DNA of 7,646 nt from Trichloromonas sp034006665 (GTDB lineage Bacteria; Desulfobacterota; Desulfuromonadia; Desulfuromonadales; Trichloromonadaceae). The position numbers were made by a program, and so were the translations under genes. Positions 1-7,055 of the stretch are shown piece by piece; position 1 is the stretch's first letter; every line of letters starts with the position of its first letter. The stretch is from contig NZ_JAVESI010000076.1 of the NCBI RefSeq assembly GCF_034006665.1, positions 1-7,646 on the forward strand, read 5' to 3'. Under the pieces are notes generated by a model. The model saw only the letters and a list, made by a program, of their open reading frames with translations, was not told the origin of the DNA and did not search any database.

Positions 1-543
1 CTCACAGTGTATGTGTTACGCCCAGCCTCTATTGAAACATCCGTGCAGCCTAACGCTGCCATCGTACAGATACACGCACCACGCAGTAGCGGCATCCTTA
101 GCAGTTCCAGCATTGCGGTGATGCCAAACGCGCAACAGATGAGCGTTTACTCTGGCGCGCGCTGGGATGATATCCTCCCGCGGCTGGTGCAGGATTATCT
201 GATCCAGAATTTCCGTACTGCAGCAGCGTTTGAGGCGGTGATAGATACCGACAGTCGCATAGTGCCTGATTACCACCTTATAAGTGATCTGCGCGCCTTT
301 CATAGCAGCTATACCCACGCGGGGAATAATCGCGGTAACCCTATGGTTGAAGTGGAATTTGACGTGCAGTTGATAGACGCATACGCCCGCACCATTGTAG
401 CGCAGCGCCGCTTCAGCGTGGTGGAACCGAGTAGTGGTACCGAGGTGGATGTGGTGGTGCAGGCGTTTAATCGTGCGGCTGCGACCCTGAGTGCAGAGCT
501 CTTGGAATGGACGGCGCAGAATATTGCACCGCATGAGGGGTAA
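1..543 (+). CDS. ABC-type transport auxiliary lipoprotein (PqiC/DUF330-like), 5' end missing
   Basis: The frame is open from base 1 to a TAA at 541-543, giving 180 visible residues, so the true start, signal peptide and lipobox cysteine should lie just left of the window. The GTG codons at 7 and 13 are probably internal, because the visible protein begins TVYVLRPA, the usual beginning of the mature domain a few residues after the lipidated cysteine. The ABC_trans_aux family signature is readable: a first beta-strand (AAIVQIHAP), a YSGARWDDILPRLVQDYL segment, then alternating strands (EVEFDVQLIDAYARTIVAQRRF) and a final helix. Family members are outer-membrane-anchored lipoproteins that partner MlaD/MCE-type ABC lipid transporters (as PqiC does PqiAB), so MCE and ABC genes would be expected upstream. 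Family assignment is by pattern recognition; the exact transporter is unknown. GC is moderate (32 of 60 in bases 1-60), lower than in the pga genes. Confidence 0.72.
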   Translation, partial: LTVYVLRPASIETSVQPNAAIVQIHAPRSSGILSSSSIAVMPNAQQMSVYSGARWDDILPRLVQDYLIQNFRTAAAFEAVIDTDSRIVPDYHLISDLRAFHSSYTHAGNNRGNPMVEVEFDVQLIDAYARTIVAQRRFSVVEPSSGTEVDVVVQAFNRAAATLSAELLEWTAQNIAPHEG

Positions 544-600
544 CCCTAGCGCATAGCGCCGAGTTTTCTTAAGCAACACAGGGCGCAGAAAGGAAACCCC

Positions 601-648
601 ATGAGTGACCTTTTGAATCACCCCCTGATCAGTGAACGTTATTTCTTC
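601..648 (+). pseudogene. Truncated start of an alpha/beta-hydrolase gene
   Basis: An ATG at 601 follows a good Shine-Dalgarno (AAAGGAAA at about 590-597) and 57 bases of spacer after the lipoprotein stop, so it looks like the next gene of that operon. The first 16 codons read MSDLLNHPLISERYFF, which I recognise from memory as the start of a family of alpha/beta-fold hydrolases in proteobacteria, where the motif normally continues YFFPR. Here the resemblance stops at about codon 16. The frame then continues to 834 as Ser/Arg-rich nonsense that is antisense to another gene relic. I read this as a gene cut off by a recombination event at about 640-651. The family call rests on a short motif, so confidence is moderate. 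Confidence 0.5.
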
Positions 649-896
649 TCCTGGACGATCTCGGCGTGGGCCTGCTCCAACTCGCGGCTCTTCTCCGCCA
701 CCCGCCGCTCCAGTTCGCGGTTCCACTCCTCGCTCTCCCGCAGCAGACGCTTCCGCTCCTGGCGCAGCGCCCGATTGTTCAGCTCGATTTTACGGATGCG
801 CAGGACGGTTTACAGGCGATCGATGAGACCCTGATTGTTGAAGGGCTTGAGGATATAGTCGGAAGCGCCGGCCTTCATCAGCTCGACGGGATGAAC
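639..896 (-). pseudogene. Relic of a response regulator: end of receiver domain plus coiled-coil tail
   Basis: Read on the minus strand from about 896 down to a TAA at 641-639, the frame gives VELMKAGASDYILKPF, the alpha4-beta5 end of a CheY-like receiver domain with the conserved lysine of the KPF motif. It is followed by QGLIDRL, a TAA stop (812-810), then in the same frame a heptad-like charged coiled coil (TVLRIRKIELNNRALRQ, ESEEWNRELERRV, ELEQAHAEIVQEKK). The phospho-acceptor aspartate and the N-terminal two thirds of the receiver domain are absent. With no start, an internal stop and two ragged ends, this is debris, not a gene. The coiled coil resembles linkers between a receiver and a histidine-kinase or other output domain, so the parent may have been a longer hybrid protein cut at the junction near 640-651. 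The receiver motif is clear; the parent architecture is inference. Confidence 0.72.
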
Positions 897-975
897 TAGG
901 ATAGCCGTCCCTCTTTTTTTGACAAGGAGAAATGCTGGGGGGCGAAATGAAGACCGATCCGGGTGAATTTTTAGG

Positions 976-1005
976 TTGATTATAAAATCGAGTTAAGACT
1001 AGTAT
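976..1005 (+). promoter_or_regulatory. Possible sigma70-type promoter for pgaABCD
   Basis: TTGATT (976-981) and TAGTAT (1000-1005) are separated by 18 bases, in the AT-richest part of the leader before pgaA. Each box matches the consensus at only about four of six positions. A transcript from here would have a leader of roughly 60 bases. The rest of the leader (897-1043) shows no recognisable riboswitch, terminator or gene. This is a weak candidate, chosen because of composition and position. Confidence 0.25.
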
Positions 1006-1043
1006 GCCCGTTCGTAAAGCAACCAACGGAAACACATAAATAT

Positions 1044-1083
1044 TTTGCGGTTCAAGATGTCATTTGCGGTTCAAGATGTCATT
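1044..1083 (+). repeat. Perfect 19-bp tandem duplication over the pgaA start
   Basis: The 19-base unit TTGCGGTTCAAGATGTCAT occurs at 1045-1063 and again, without a mismatch, at 1064-1082; the periodicity extends one base on each side (1044-1083). Each copy contains an ATG (1057 and 1076) and a TTG (1045 and 1064). Because 19 is not a multiple of three, the first ATG lies in a different frame from the second. It opens a 51-codon frame (1057-1212) that overlaps the beginning of pgaA out of frame. The second copy supplies the pgaA start. Confidence 0.9.
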
Positions 1084-3838
1084 AAGAAAATCGTATTATT
1101 TTGCGACGCCAACTTTGATCCTATTGCTGCTGCTTATCGTCGACATCCCTCTGGCCCGAGCCGAACTGAACCTAGGGCTCACAGGCGAGCGGATGGCGAC
1201 GCTGGGCGGTGAAAAAGCAGCGCTCTACTGGGCCGACGCCTTGGCGGAAAACCTCGGCGAAGAGGTTATTGTCCGGGTTTTCCCCGATGACGCCAGCCTC
1301 TTCCAGTGGATGGAACGCTACCGCGTCGTGGAACTGGGACTGGCTTCGGCGAAAGCGGCCCAGAACCAACCGGACGGGCGTTTTTACACCATCAGCCGGG
1401 GAGTAGCCAGCGACACCGTCCTGCTCATGCGCCCGGACCTGTCGGCCTCCCGCCAGGAAAGTCTGCGCCACCATGCTTGGTCGACCCTGCCTGACCTGGA
1501 ACAACGCCATGCCGTCGAACTCGCTCGCCAGGGGCAGATGGATGAAGCCCTGCTCCGGCTCGCGGCGTTGCGTGCCGCTCGCCCGGAAAACCTCTGGCTG
1601 ATCTACGATACCCTGGTGGTCCTCGGCTGGGCCGAACAAGACGCCGAAGCCATCGAGCTGTCGGAAGAGATTTCCATGGACGCAGCACCCGCCTACGTTC
1701 TGGAAACGCTCGGCAAATCACTGCGCAACATCCGCCGTTACGATGCCGCCATTGATCTATACGCCCGGGCCCGCACCCGCTTCTCAGAACATACGGCACT
1801 TGCGATCGGACAGGTTTACGCGCTGACCGACGGAGGGCGTGGGGATGAGGCCGAAATCCTCGTCCAGAACCTCCGCAGCGCGAATCCGAAGGATCCGGCG
1901 GTGCTGGAAGCGGGCCTCTATGTGGCCCGCCGGCAAAGCAATCTTCCGGCCCAACTCGACTGGAGCCAGAGGCTGCTCGACCTGACTCCCGAGCACGAGG
2001 CGACCCAACTGTCCCGGCTGCAAGCCCTAGATGGCCTGGGCGCCAGCCATCTTGCCGTCGCAAAGGCCGAAGCGACTCCGGACCAATCCCAAGGCGAAGC
2101 ACTTCCGAGCTTCAGAGCCAATCGGGCCGCGCATCAGGTGCGCTGGGGCATTGTCGAACCGCCCAGCGAAGCCGAACGCTTCGCCGCCACCGACCGGGCG
2201 CTGGCATTCCTCGAAGAAAACCTGGCCGCGTTGAATCCGGGAAATCCAATCGATGTCCCGCTAATCTTGCAGGGCCGCCTCGATCGACTGGTGGCCCTGC
2301 GCGACCGGGTGCGCATGGCGGAGGCCGTGGCTGAATACGAACGCTTGGTCGCCGACGACATGGAAATTCCCCCCTTCGCCCTGCAAGCCGCCGCCGACGC
2401 CTATCTCTACCTGCGCCGTCCGGAAGAGGCGCGGGATCTCTATCTGCAAGTCATCGCGGCGGAGCCCGGCAACTTCACCGCCCAACACGCACTTTTCTAC
2501 GCCTACATCGAACTGGAAGATTTCGACTCGGCCCTGCCGCTGATCGACCGGCTTGCCGAGCGGGAACCGGTCTGGATCCACCCGGGCGGCAGCCGGGTTC
2601 CGACCCCCAACCGGCAACGTGTTGTGGCCGAAATCGCGGCGGCCCAGGCCCGACTCTTCGGCGACGATCTCGCAGGGGCGCAAGAGCGACTCGAAAAACT
2701 GCGCGATCGGGCCCCGCGCAGTCCCGACCTGGTCCGTCAGGCCGGGGATGTGGAATCGGCCCGGGGCTGGCCGCGCCGGGCGCGGGAATCCTATCTGCGG
2801 GCAGAGCACATCGAACCTCAAAATGTCGGCACCCAAATGAGCCTGGCTGGCAGCCACATGGCGCTGCGAGAATTTGACCGGGCCGAGCCGCTCATCGCCG
2901 ACCTGTACCGACGTTTTCCGGAAAACCGCCAGGCTCAGCGCCTGATGCGCAGTTGGGAAACCCACCGCCTGCGCGAACTGCGCGCCGGCACCGCCTACGC
3001 CGACAACAGTGGCGCCGAGCCGGCGAGCGAAGAATTGCGGCTGGACGCCACTCTCTTCTCCACCCCTTTTCTCACCCACTACCGAGCTTTCGCGAGCTGG
3101 TACTGGAGCCGCGCCGACTTTCCCGAAGGCGAGGGTATCTACCGCCGCTACGGCGCCGGTTTTGAATATCGCGGCCGCGATCTCGAAGGTACTTTCGAGA
3201 TCAGCGCCAATCAGGCCGACGGCGACGATCTGGGCCTAGCCCTGGCCGGGCGCCGGCATCTGGGCGACCACTGGTCCATCCCCTTTGCCGCCGAGCTCTT
3301 CAGCCGCGACACCCCTCTGCGTGCCCTGCGCAACGGCATCGATGCCGACGCATTGCGCCTGGGGGTCGATTATCTACGGGATGAGTCGGGCCAATGGGGA
3401 CTCTCCGGTCAATGGCTGGACTTCAGCGACGGCAACCGCCGTCTCCAGTTCAGTGGTTATAAGCGCGAGCGTCTGCTCAGTCGTCCCCATTACAAGCTCG
3501 ATGCCCGTCTCGATCTCGGGACCAGCTCCAACAGCGAAAGCGATGGTCCCTATTTCAGCCCCGAGCGCGATTTTTCCGCCGAACTGACCCTTGACAACCG
3601 CTGGCTGCTTTACCGCCGCTACAGCTTCTCCTTCGGCCATCGCCTGACCCTTTCCGGCGGCGGCTACTGGCAGCGAAATTACGGTGGTCACCCGGTCGCC
3701 TCGTTGCTTTACGAACACAACTGGCAAGCCCACGACCGTTTGGCCCTCGACTACGGCGCTGTCTGGCGGCGACGGGTTTACGATGGCGTGGGTGAAACCG
3801 GCCTGGAATACTACTTGCGCCTGGGATGGAGGTTCTAG
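1076..3838 (+). CDS. pgaA: PgaA, outer-membrane PNAG export porin with TPR domain
   Basis: Exports PNAG across the outer membrane. With the ATG at 1076 the product is 920 residues; a TTG at 1064 would add four (MRFK). I prefer the ATG because it directly precedes a normal signal peptide: SLRKS, a leucine-rich core (LILLLLLIV), and a likely signal peptidase I cut after ARA at residue 29. No strong Shine-Dalgarno is visible. Residues ~30-133 form an unusual extra segment (see findings). Residues ~138-632 are helical TPR-type repeats (e.g. AALRAARPENLWLIYDTL, RRYDAAIDLYARARTRF, RPEEARDLYLQVIAAEPGN). Residues ~633-920 alternate in beta-barrel fashion with many Tyr, Trp and Arg, and end YYLRLGWRF, with the terminal phenylalanine expected of a BAM substrate. 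E. coli PgaA is about 807 residues, so this one is over 100 longer, mostly at the N-terminus. First gene of pgaABCD; the stop lies 2 bases before pgaB. Confidence 0.9.
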   Translation: MSLRKSYYFATPTLILLLLLIVDIPLARAELNLGLTGERMATLGGEKAALYWADALAENLGEEVIVRVFPDDASLFQWMERYRVVELGLASAKAAQNQPDGRFYTISRGVASDTVLLMRPDLSASRQESLRHHAWSTLPDLEQRHAVELARQGQMDEALLRLAALRAARPENLWLIYDTLVVLGWAEQDAEAIELSEEISMDAAPAYVLETLGKSLRNIRRYDAAIDLYARARTRFSEHTALAIGQVYALTDGGRGDEAEILVQNLRSANPKDPAVLEAGLYVARRQSNLPAQLDWSQRLLDLTPEHEATQLSRLQALDGLGASHLAVAKAEATPDQSQGEALPSFRANRAAHQVRWGIVEPPSEAERFAATDRALAFLEENLAALNPGNPIDVPLILQGRLDRLVALRDRVRMAEAVAEYERLVADDMEIPPFALQAAADAYLYLRRPEEARDLYLQVIAAEPGNFTAQHALFYAYIELEDFDSALPLIDRLAEREPVWIHPGGSRVPTPNRQRVVAEIAAAQARLFGDDLAGAQERLEKLRDRAPRSPDLVRQAGDVESARGWPRRARESYLRAEHIEPQNVGTQMSLAGSHMALREFDRAEPLIADLYRRFPENRQAQRLMRSWETHRLRELRAGTAYADNSGAEPASEELRLDATLFSTPFLTHYRAFASWYWSRADFPEGEGIYRRYGAGFEYRGRDLEGTFEISANQADGDDLGLALAGRRHLGDHWSIPFAAELFSRDTPLRALRNGIDADALRLGVDYLRDESGQWGLSGQWLDFSDGNRRLQFSGYKRERLLSRPHYKLDARLDLGTSSNSESDGPYFSPERDFSAELTLDNRWLLYRRYSFSFGHRLTLSGGGYWQRNYGGHPVASLLYEHNWQAHDRLALDYGAVWRRRVYDGVGETGLEYYLRLGWRF
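3828..3832 (+). promoter_or_regulatory. Ribosome binding site that fixes the pgaB start
   Basis: GGAGG lies inside the last codons of pgaA, 8 bases before the ATG at 3841. An in-frame ATG at 3826 would put this element inside the coding region and leaves nothing comparable upstream, so 3841 is the better start. Location inside pgaA suggests coupled translation of the two genes. Confidence 0.8.
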
Positions 3839-3840
3839 CC

Positions 3841-5769
3841 ATGGGTCAAATCTGGACAATCTTCTGGCTGGCGTTCTTTTTCGTCGCCACCCCGATCGGG
3901 GCCAAAGCCTTTACCGTTCTCTGTTATCACGATGTGCAAGAGGTCGCCAACGATCCCGACGGCATGACCGTCTCTACCACTAACCTGGCCGCCCAGTTCG
4001 CCTGGCTGCGGGAAAACGGTTACAAAGTAGTCGGCATCGACGACCTGCTGGCGGCCCGGGAGGGCAAGCGCCCCCTGCCGGAAAAAGCGGTGCTGCTAAG
4101 TTTCGACGACGGCTACGCGAGCTTTTACCGCACCGTCTTCCCCCTGCTTAAGGCCTTTAACTACCAGGCGGTACTGGCTTTGGTCGGCCGCTGGATCGAA
4201 ACCCCCGCCGGTGAAACCGTCCCTTACGGCGATCAGCAGGTGCCGCGCGAACACTTCATGAGTTGGGAGGAGATCCGTGAGGTTGCCGACTCGGAGCTGG
4301 TGGAGGTCGCCTCCCACAGCTACGACCTGCATCACGGCGAGCCGGCCAACCCCCAGGGGAATACCCAACCGGCCATGACCACCTACCGCTACGACAGCGC
4401 GAGCGGCCGTTACGAAACGGACGAGGCCTACCGGCAACGGCTGGCAGAGGATTTCGCCCGCAACGCCGATCTCTTCAAGGAACGCCTCGGCCGCCGTCCC
4501 CGAGTGATGGTCTGGCCCTACGGCGAATATAACGGCCTCGCCCAGGAGCTGGCCTCCGAGAGAGGCATGGAGGTCGCCCTGACTCTGGAAAGCGGCGACA
4601 ACCAGCCGGAAAACCTTGCTAGCGTGCGCCGCGACCTAGTTCTCTACGATCCCGGGCTAGGCGATTTCGTCTGGACCCTGCGTCACCCGACCGACTCCAA
4701 TCCGCCGCAGCGGGTGGTGCATGCCGATCTCGATTACGTCTACGATCCCGACCCCGTCCAACAGGAGGCCAATCTCGGCCGCCTGCTGGAGCGGGTCAAG
4801 ACCCTGGGGGTCAGCACCGTCTACCTGCAAGCCTTCGCGGATCCCGACGGAGACGGCGTCGCCGAGGCCCTCTATTTTCCCAACCGGCACCTGCCGGTGC
4901 GCGCCGATCTCTTCAATCGCGCCGCCTGGCAGTTGCGCACTCGCGCCGGGGTTCGGGTCTATGCCTGGATGCCCCTGCTGGCTTTCGCTGTCGGCGATGA
5001 AAGCGATCAGGTCCTGGCCTGGCGCGCGGAAGGAGAAGCCGCGCCCGATCCGACCCACTACCGACGACTCTCCCCCTTTTCCGCACACGCGCGGCGGCTC
5101 ATCGGCGAAATCTACGAGGATCTGGCCAAACATGCCCCCTTTGCCGGGGTGCTTTTTCACGACGACGCCTTCCTCTCCGATTTTGAGGATGCCCACCCCG
5201 AGGCCTTGGTCGCCTACAAAAAAGCCGGGCTGCCGGGGGAGATCGGACGTTTACGCGACGAGGCCGAGCTGCGCGGTCGCTGGACCGGCCTCAAGGTCGA
5301 GGCGCTCCATCAGTTGACCGGTGAGCTCGCCGGCAAACTGCGCTACTGGCGTCCGGGGCTGAAAACCGCCCGTAACCTCTACGCCCGTCCGATCCTGGAG
5401 CCGGCCAGCGTCAACTGGTTCGCCCAGAGTCTGCCGCGCTTTCTCGAACACTATGATTACACGGCGGTGATGGCCATGCCTTACATGGAAAAAGCCGAGG
5501 ATCCCGAGACCTGGCTCGCCACCCTGGCGGCGAAGATCGAAGAGCATCCCGGCGCCTTGGACAAGGTCGTTTTCGAACTGCAGAGTGTCGACTGGCGCCG
5601 TGACAACGCGCCGATTCCCGCCGAAACCCTGGTCCGCTGGATGCGCCTGCTCGAACGCTGGGGCGCGCGCCACTACGGTTACTATCCCGACGACTTTCCC
5701 GGCGAGCGCCCGGAGATCAAAGCGCTGATGCCGGTCATGTCCCTGCGCACCTTCCCTTACCAGCCATGA
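3841..5769 (+). CDS. pgaB: PgaB, periplasmic PNAG de-N-acetylase with GH153-like C-terminal domain
   Basis: Removes some N-acetyl groups from PNAG in the periplasm, a step needed for export through PgaA. The product is 642 residues (E. coli PgaB is about 672). A signal peptide (residues 1-23, cut after AKA) leads straight into FTVLCYHDV, the first strand of the CE4/NodB domain. Visible catalytic motifs: SFDDG (D89, D90, G91), the metal-binding SHSYDLHHG (H159, H164) and VMVWPYGEYN (~223-231). From ~290 the second domain begins (DLDYVYDPDP) and carries VLFHDDAFLSDFED (H440, D441, D442) and VVFELQSVDW (E579), matching the glycoside-hydrolase-like domain (GH153 in characterised PgaB proteins) that binds and can cut partially deacetylated polymer. 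All expected residues are present. Oddity: there is no lipobox. The only early cysteine (C28) belongs to the conserved CYHDV strand, so the protein is probably not lipidated, unlike the E. coli outer-membrane lipoprotein. Confidence 0.93.
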   Translation: MGQIWTIFWLAFFFVATPIGAKAFTVLCYHDVQEVANDPDGMTVSTTNLAAQFAWLRENGYKVVGIDDLLAAREGKRPLPEKAVLLSFDDGYASFYRTVFPLLKAFNYQAVLALVGRWIETPAGETVPYGDQQVPREHFMSWEEIREVADSELVEVASHSYDLHHGEPANPQGNTQPAMTTYRYDSASGRYETDEAYRQRLAEDFARNADLFKERLGRRPRVMVWPYGEYNGLAQELASERGMEVALTLESGDNQPENLASVRRDLVLYDPGLGDFVWTLRHPTDSNPPQRVVHADLDYVYDPDPVQQEANLGRLLERVKTLGVSTVYLQAFADPDGDGVAEALYFPNRHLPVRADLFNRAAWQLRTRAGVRVYAWMPLLAFAVGDESDQVLAWRAEGEAAPDPTHYRRLSPFSAHARRLIGEIYEDLAKHAPFAGVLFHDDAFLSDFEDAHPEALVAYKKAGLPGEIGRLRDEAELRGRWTGLKVEALHQLTGELAGKLRYWRPGLKTARNLYARPILEPASVNWFAQSLPRFLEHYDYTAVMAMPYMEKAEDPETWLATLAAKIEEHPGALDKVVFELQSVDWRRDNAPIPAETLVRWMRLLERWGARHYGYYPDDFPGERPEIKALMPVMSLRTFPYQP

Positions 5770-7055
5770 TTATTCTCGACTATCTCGAACATATTCGCGG
5801 GTTTCTCTTCGCCTTCCTGCTCTTCTACCCGCTCTTCATGACCTACCTGTGGATGATCGGCGCCCTCTACTACTACTGGCGCCGGGAGCGGGGACGCCCT
5901 GCCTATACCCAGGAACCGATTCTCCCTCGCTACCCCGGGGTTTCCCTGGTCGTCCCCTGCCACAACGAAGGGGATAACGTGCGCGAAACCATCGCCGCGC
6001 TGCTGGCCCAGACCTATCCCCATTTCGAGATCATCGCCGTCAACGACGGCAGCCGCGACAACACCGGCGCCCTCCTCGACGAACTGGCCGAAAAGCATCC
6101 GCAGCTGCGGGTGCTTCACTTCGCCCGTAATCAGGGCAAGGCCATGGGCCTGCGCATGGCGGCCCTGGTCTCGCCCCACGAATTTCTCGTCTGCATCGAC
6201 GGCGACGCCCTGCTCGATCCCCACGCCACATCCTGGATCATGAGTCATTTCGTCAGCGGCGCCCGGGTCGGTGCGGTCACCGGCAATCCCCGCATCCGCA
6301 CCCGCTCGACCCTGCTCGGCAAATTGCAGGTCGGGGAGTTTTCCGCGATCATCGGCATGATCAAACGGGCACAGCGCATCTATGGGCGCATATTCACCGT
6401 CTCCGGCGTGGTTTCCGGGTTTCGCAAAACCGCCCTGCATCAGGTCGGCTATTGGAGCCTGGACATGGTCACGGAAGATATCGACATCAGCTGGAAGATG
6501 CAGCTCAATCACTGGGACATCCGCTACGAGCCTAATGCCCTCTGTTGGATTCTCATGCCCGAGACCCTGCGCGGCCTGTGGAAGCAGCGCCTGCGCTGGG
6601 CGCAAGGGGGCTACGAGGTGCTGCTGCGCAATACCCTAGGGCTCTTCAGCTGGAAAAGGCGGCGCATGTGGCCGGTCTATCTTGAATTTACCGCCAGCGT
6701 TATCTGGAGCTACAGCATGCTCGGAGTGGCGATCCTCTGGGTCCTCGGGTTCTTTTTTCCTCTCCCCGAGTACCTGGAAATCCCTTCCATGATCCCCGAT
6801 TGGCCGGGGGTCATTCTCGGGCTGACCTGCCTTTTGCAGTTCGCCATCAGCCTGCGCATCGACTCGCGCTACGAAAAAGGGCTCAGCCGTTATTACTACT
6901 GGATAATCTGGTACCCTCTCGCCTTCTGGCTGATCAGTCTGCTGACCTCCATCGTCGGACTGCCGAAAGCACTCTTCAAAAAACGCGGGCGACGCGCCAC
7001 CTGGGTCAGCCCCGACCGAGGCGTGACTCAAGGCAGCGCCGGAGGTTCCCGATGA
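5766..7055 (+). CDS. pgaC: PgaC, inner-membrane PNAG synthase (GT2 glycosyltransferase)
   Basis: Polymerises UDP-GlcNAc into beta-1,6-linked poly-GlcNAc at the cytoplasmic membrane. The product is 429 residues, close to E. coli PgaC (about 441). An N-terminal membrane segment (~12-37) precedes the cytosolic GT2 domain with its motifs in order: SLVVPCHNEGDNV (~60-72), VNDGSRDNT (D94), CIDGDALLD (D145, D147; UDP/metal-binding DxD), VSGVVSGFRKTAL (~212-224), VTEDIDISWKM (E237, D238; catalytic-base motif) and QRLRWAQGG (Q274, R277, W278; acceptor/product motif). Hydrophobic segments at ~304-333, ~348-362 and ~378-399 would form the C-terminal membrane part. The ATG overlaps the pgaB stop as ATGA (5766-5769), with no Shine-Dalgarno upstream, so translation is likely coupled to pgaB. 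Cellulose or hyaluronan synthase is less likely, given the neighbours. Confidence 0.94.
   Translation: MIILDYLEHIRGFLFAFLLFYPLFMTYLWMIGALYYYWRRERGRPAYTQEPILPRYPGVSLVVPCHNEGDNVRETIAALLAQTYPHFEIIAVNDGSRDNTGALLDELAEKHPQLRVLHFARNQGKAMGLRMAALVSPHEFLVCIDGDALLDPHATSWIMSHFVSGARVGAVTGNPRIRTRSTLLGKLQVGEFSAIIGMIKRAQRIYGRIFTVSGVVSGFRKTALHQVGYWSLDMVTEDIDISWKMQLNHWDIRYEPNALCWILMPETLRGLWKQRLRWAQGGYEVLLRNTLGLFSWKRRRMWPVYLEFTASVIWSYSMLGVAILWVLGFFFPLPEYLEIPSMIPDWPGVILGLTCLLQFAISLRIDSRYEKGLSRYYYWIIWYPLAFWLISLLTSIVGLPKALFKKRGRRATWVSPDRGVTQGSAGGSR
7041..7045 (+). promoter_or_regulatory. Ribosome binding site for pgaD
   Basis: GGAGG sits 6 bases before the ATG at 7052, inside the last codons of pgaC (encoding Gly-Gly). 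It fixes the pgaD start and shows that pgaD, unlike pgaC, has its own strong initiation signal. Confidence 0.8.

Noticed and set aside
549..570. GCGC-ATA-GCGC followed by a short T run as a terminator after the lipoprotein gene
   Set aside because: A four-base stem and an interrupted T tract are too weak, and a ribosome site for the next gene follows closely.
16..726. Minus-strand open frame of 236 codons over the lipoprotein gene
   Set aside because: It is the antisense shadow of a convincing plus-strand gene, crosses the recombination junction, and its residues show no family pattern.
601..834. Plus-strand frame of 77 codons continuing from the hydrolase start
   Set aside because: After about codon 16 it becomes Ser/Arg-rich and runs antisense to the receiver/coiled-coil relic, so it is a chimeric read-through frame.
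922..928. ACAAGGA as a CsrA-type site controlling pgaA, as in E. coli
   Set aside because: The core matches, but it lies about 150 bases before the start, probably upstream of any transcript from the candidate promoter, and is not paired with a site at the ribosome binding region.
919..948. TTGACA at 919-924 as a -35 box for pga
   Set aside because: At spacings of 16-19 bases downstream there is no -10-like hexamer (GCGAAA/CGAAAT region).
932..979. Small frame MLGGEMKTDPGEFLG after an AAGGAGA
   Set aside because: Only 15 codons, the ribosome site is 2-3 bases from the ATG, and the product resembles nothing; a leader peptide cannot be excluded but is unsupported.
2261..3079. Long minus-strand frame within pgaA, and a similar one at 5757-6605 over pgaC
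   Set aside because: GC-rich coding DNA routinely yields long antisense frames; the plus-strand proteins have clear domains and motifs while these do not.
3826..3840. Upstream ATG (3826) as the pgaB start
   Set aside because: It would overlap pgaA, swallow the GGAGG at 3828-3832, and put acidic Glu at the front of the signal peptide.
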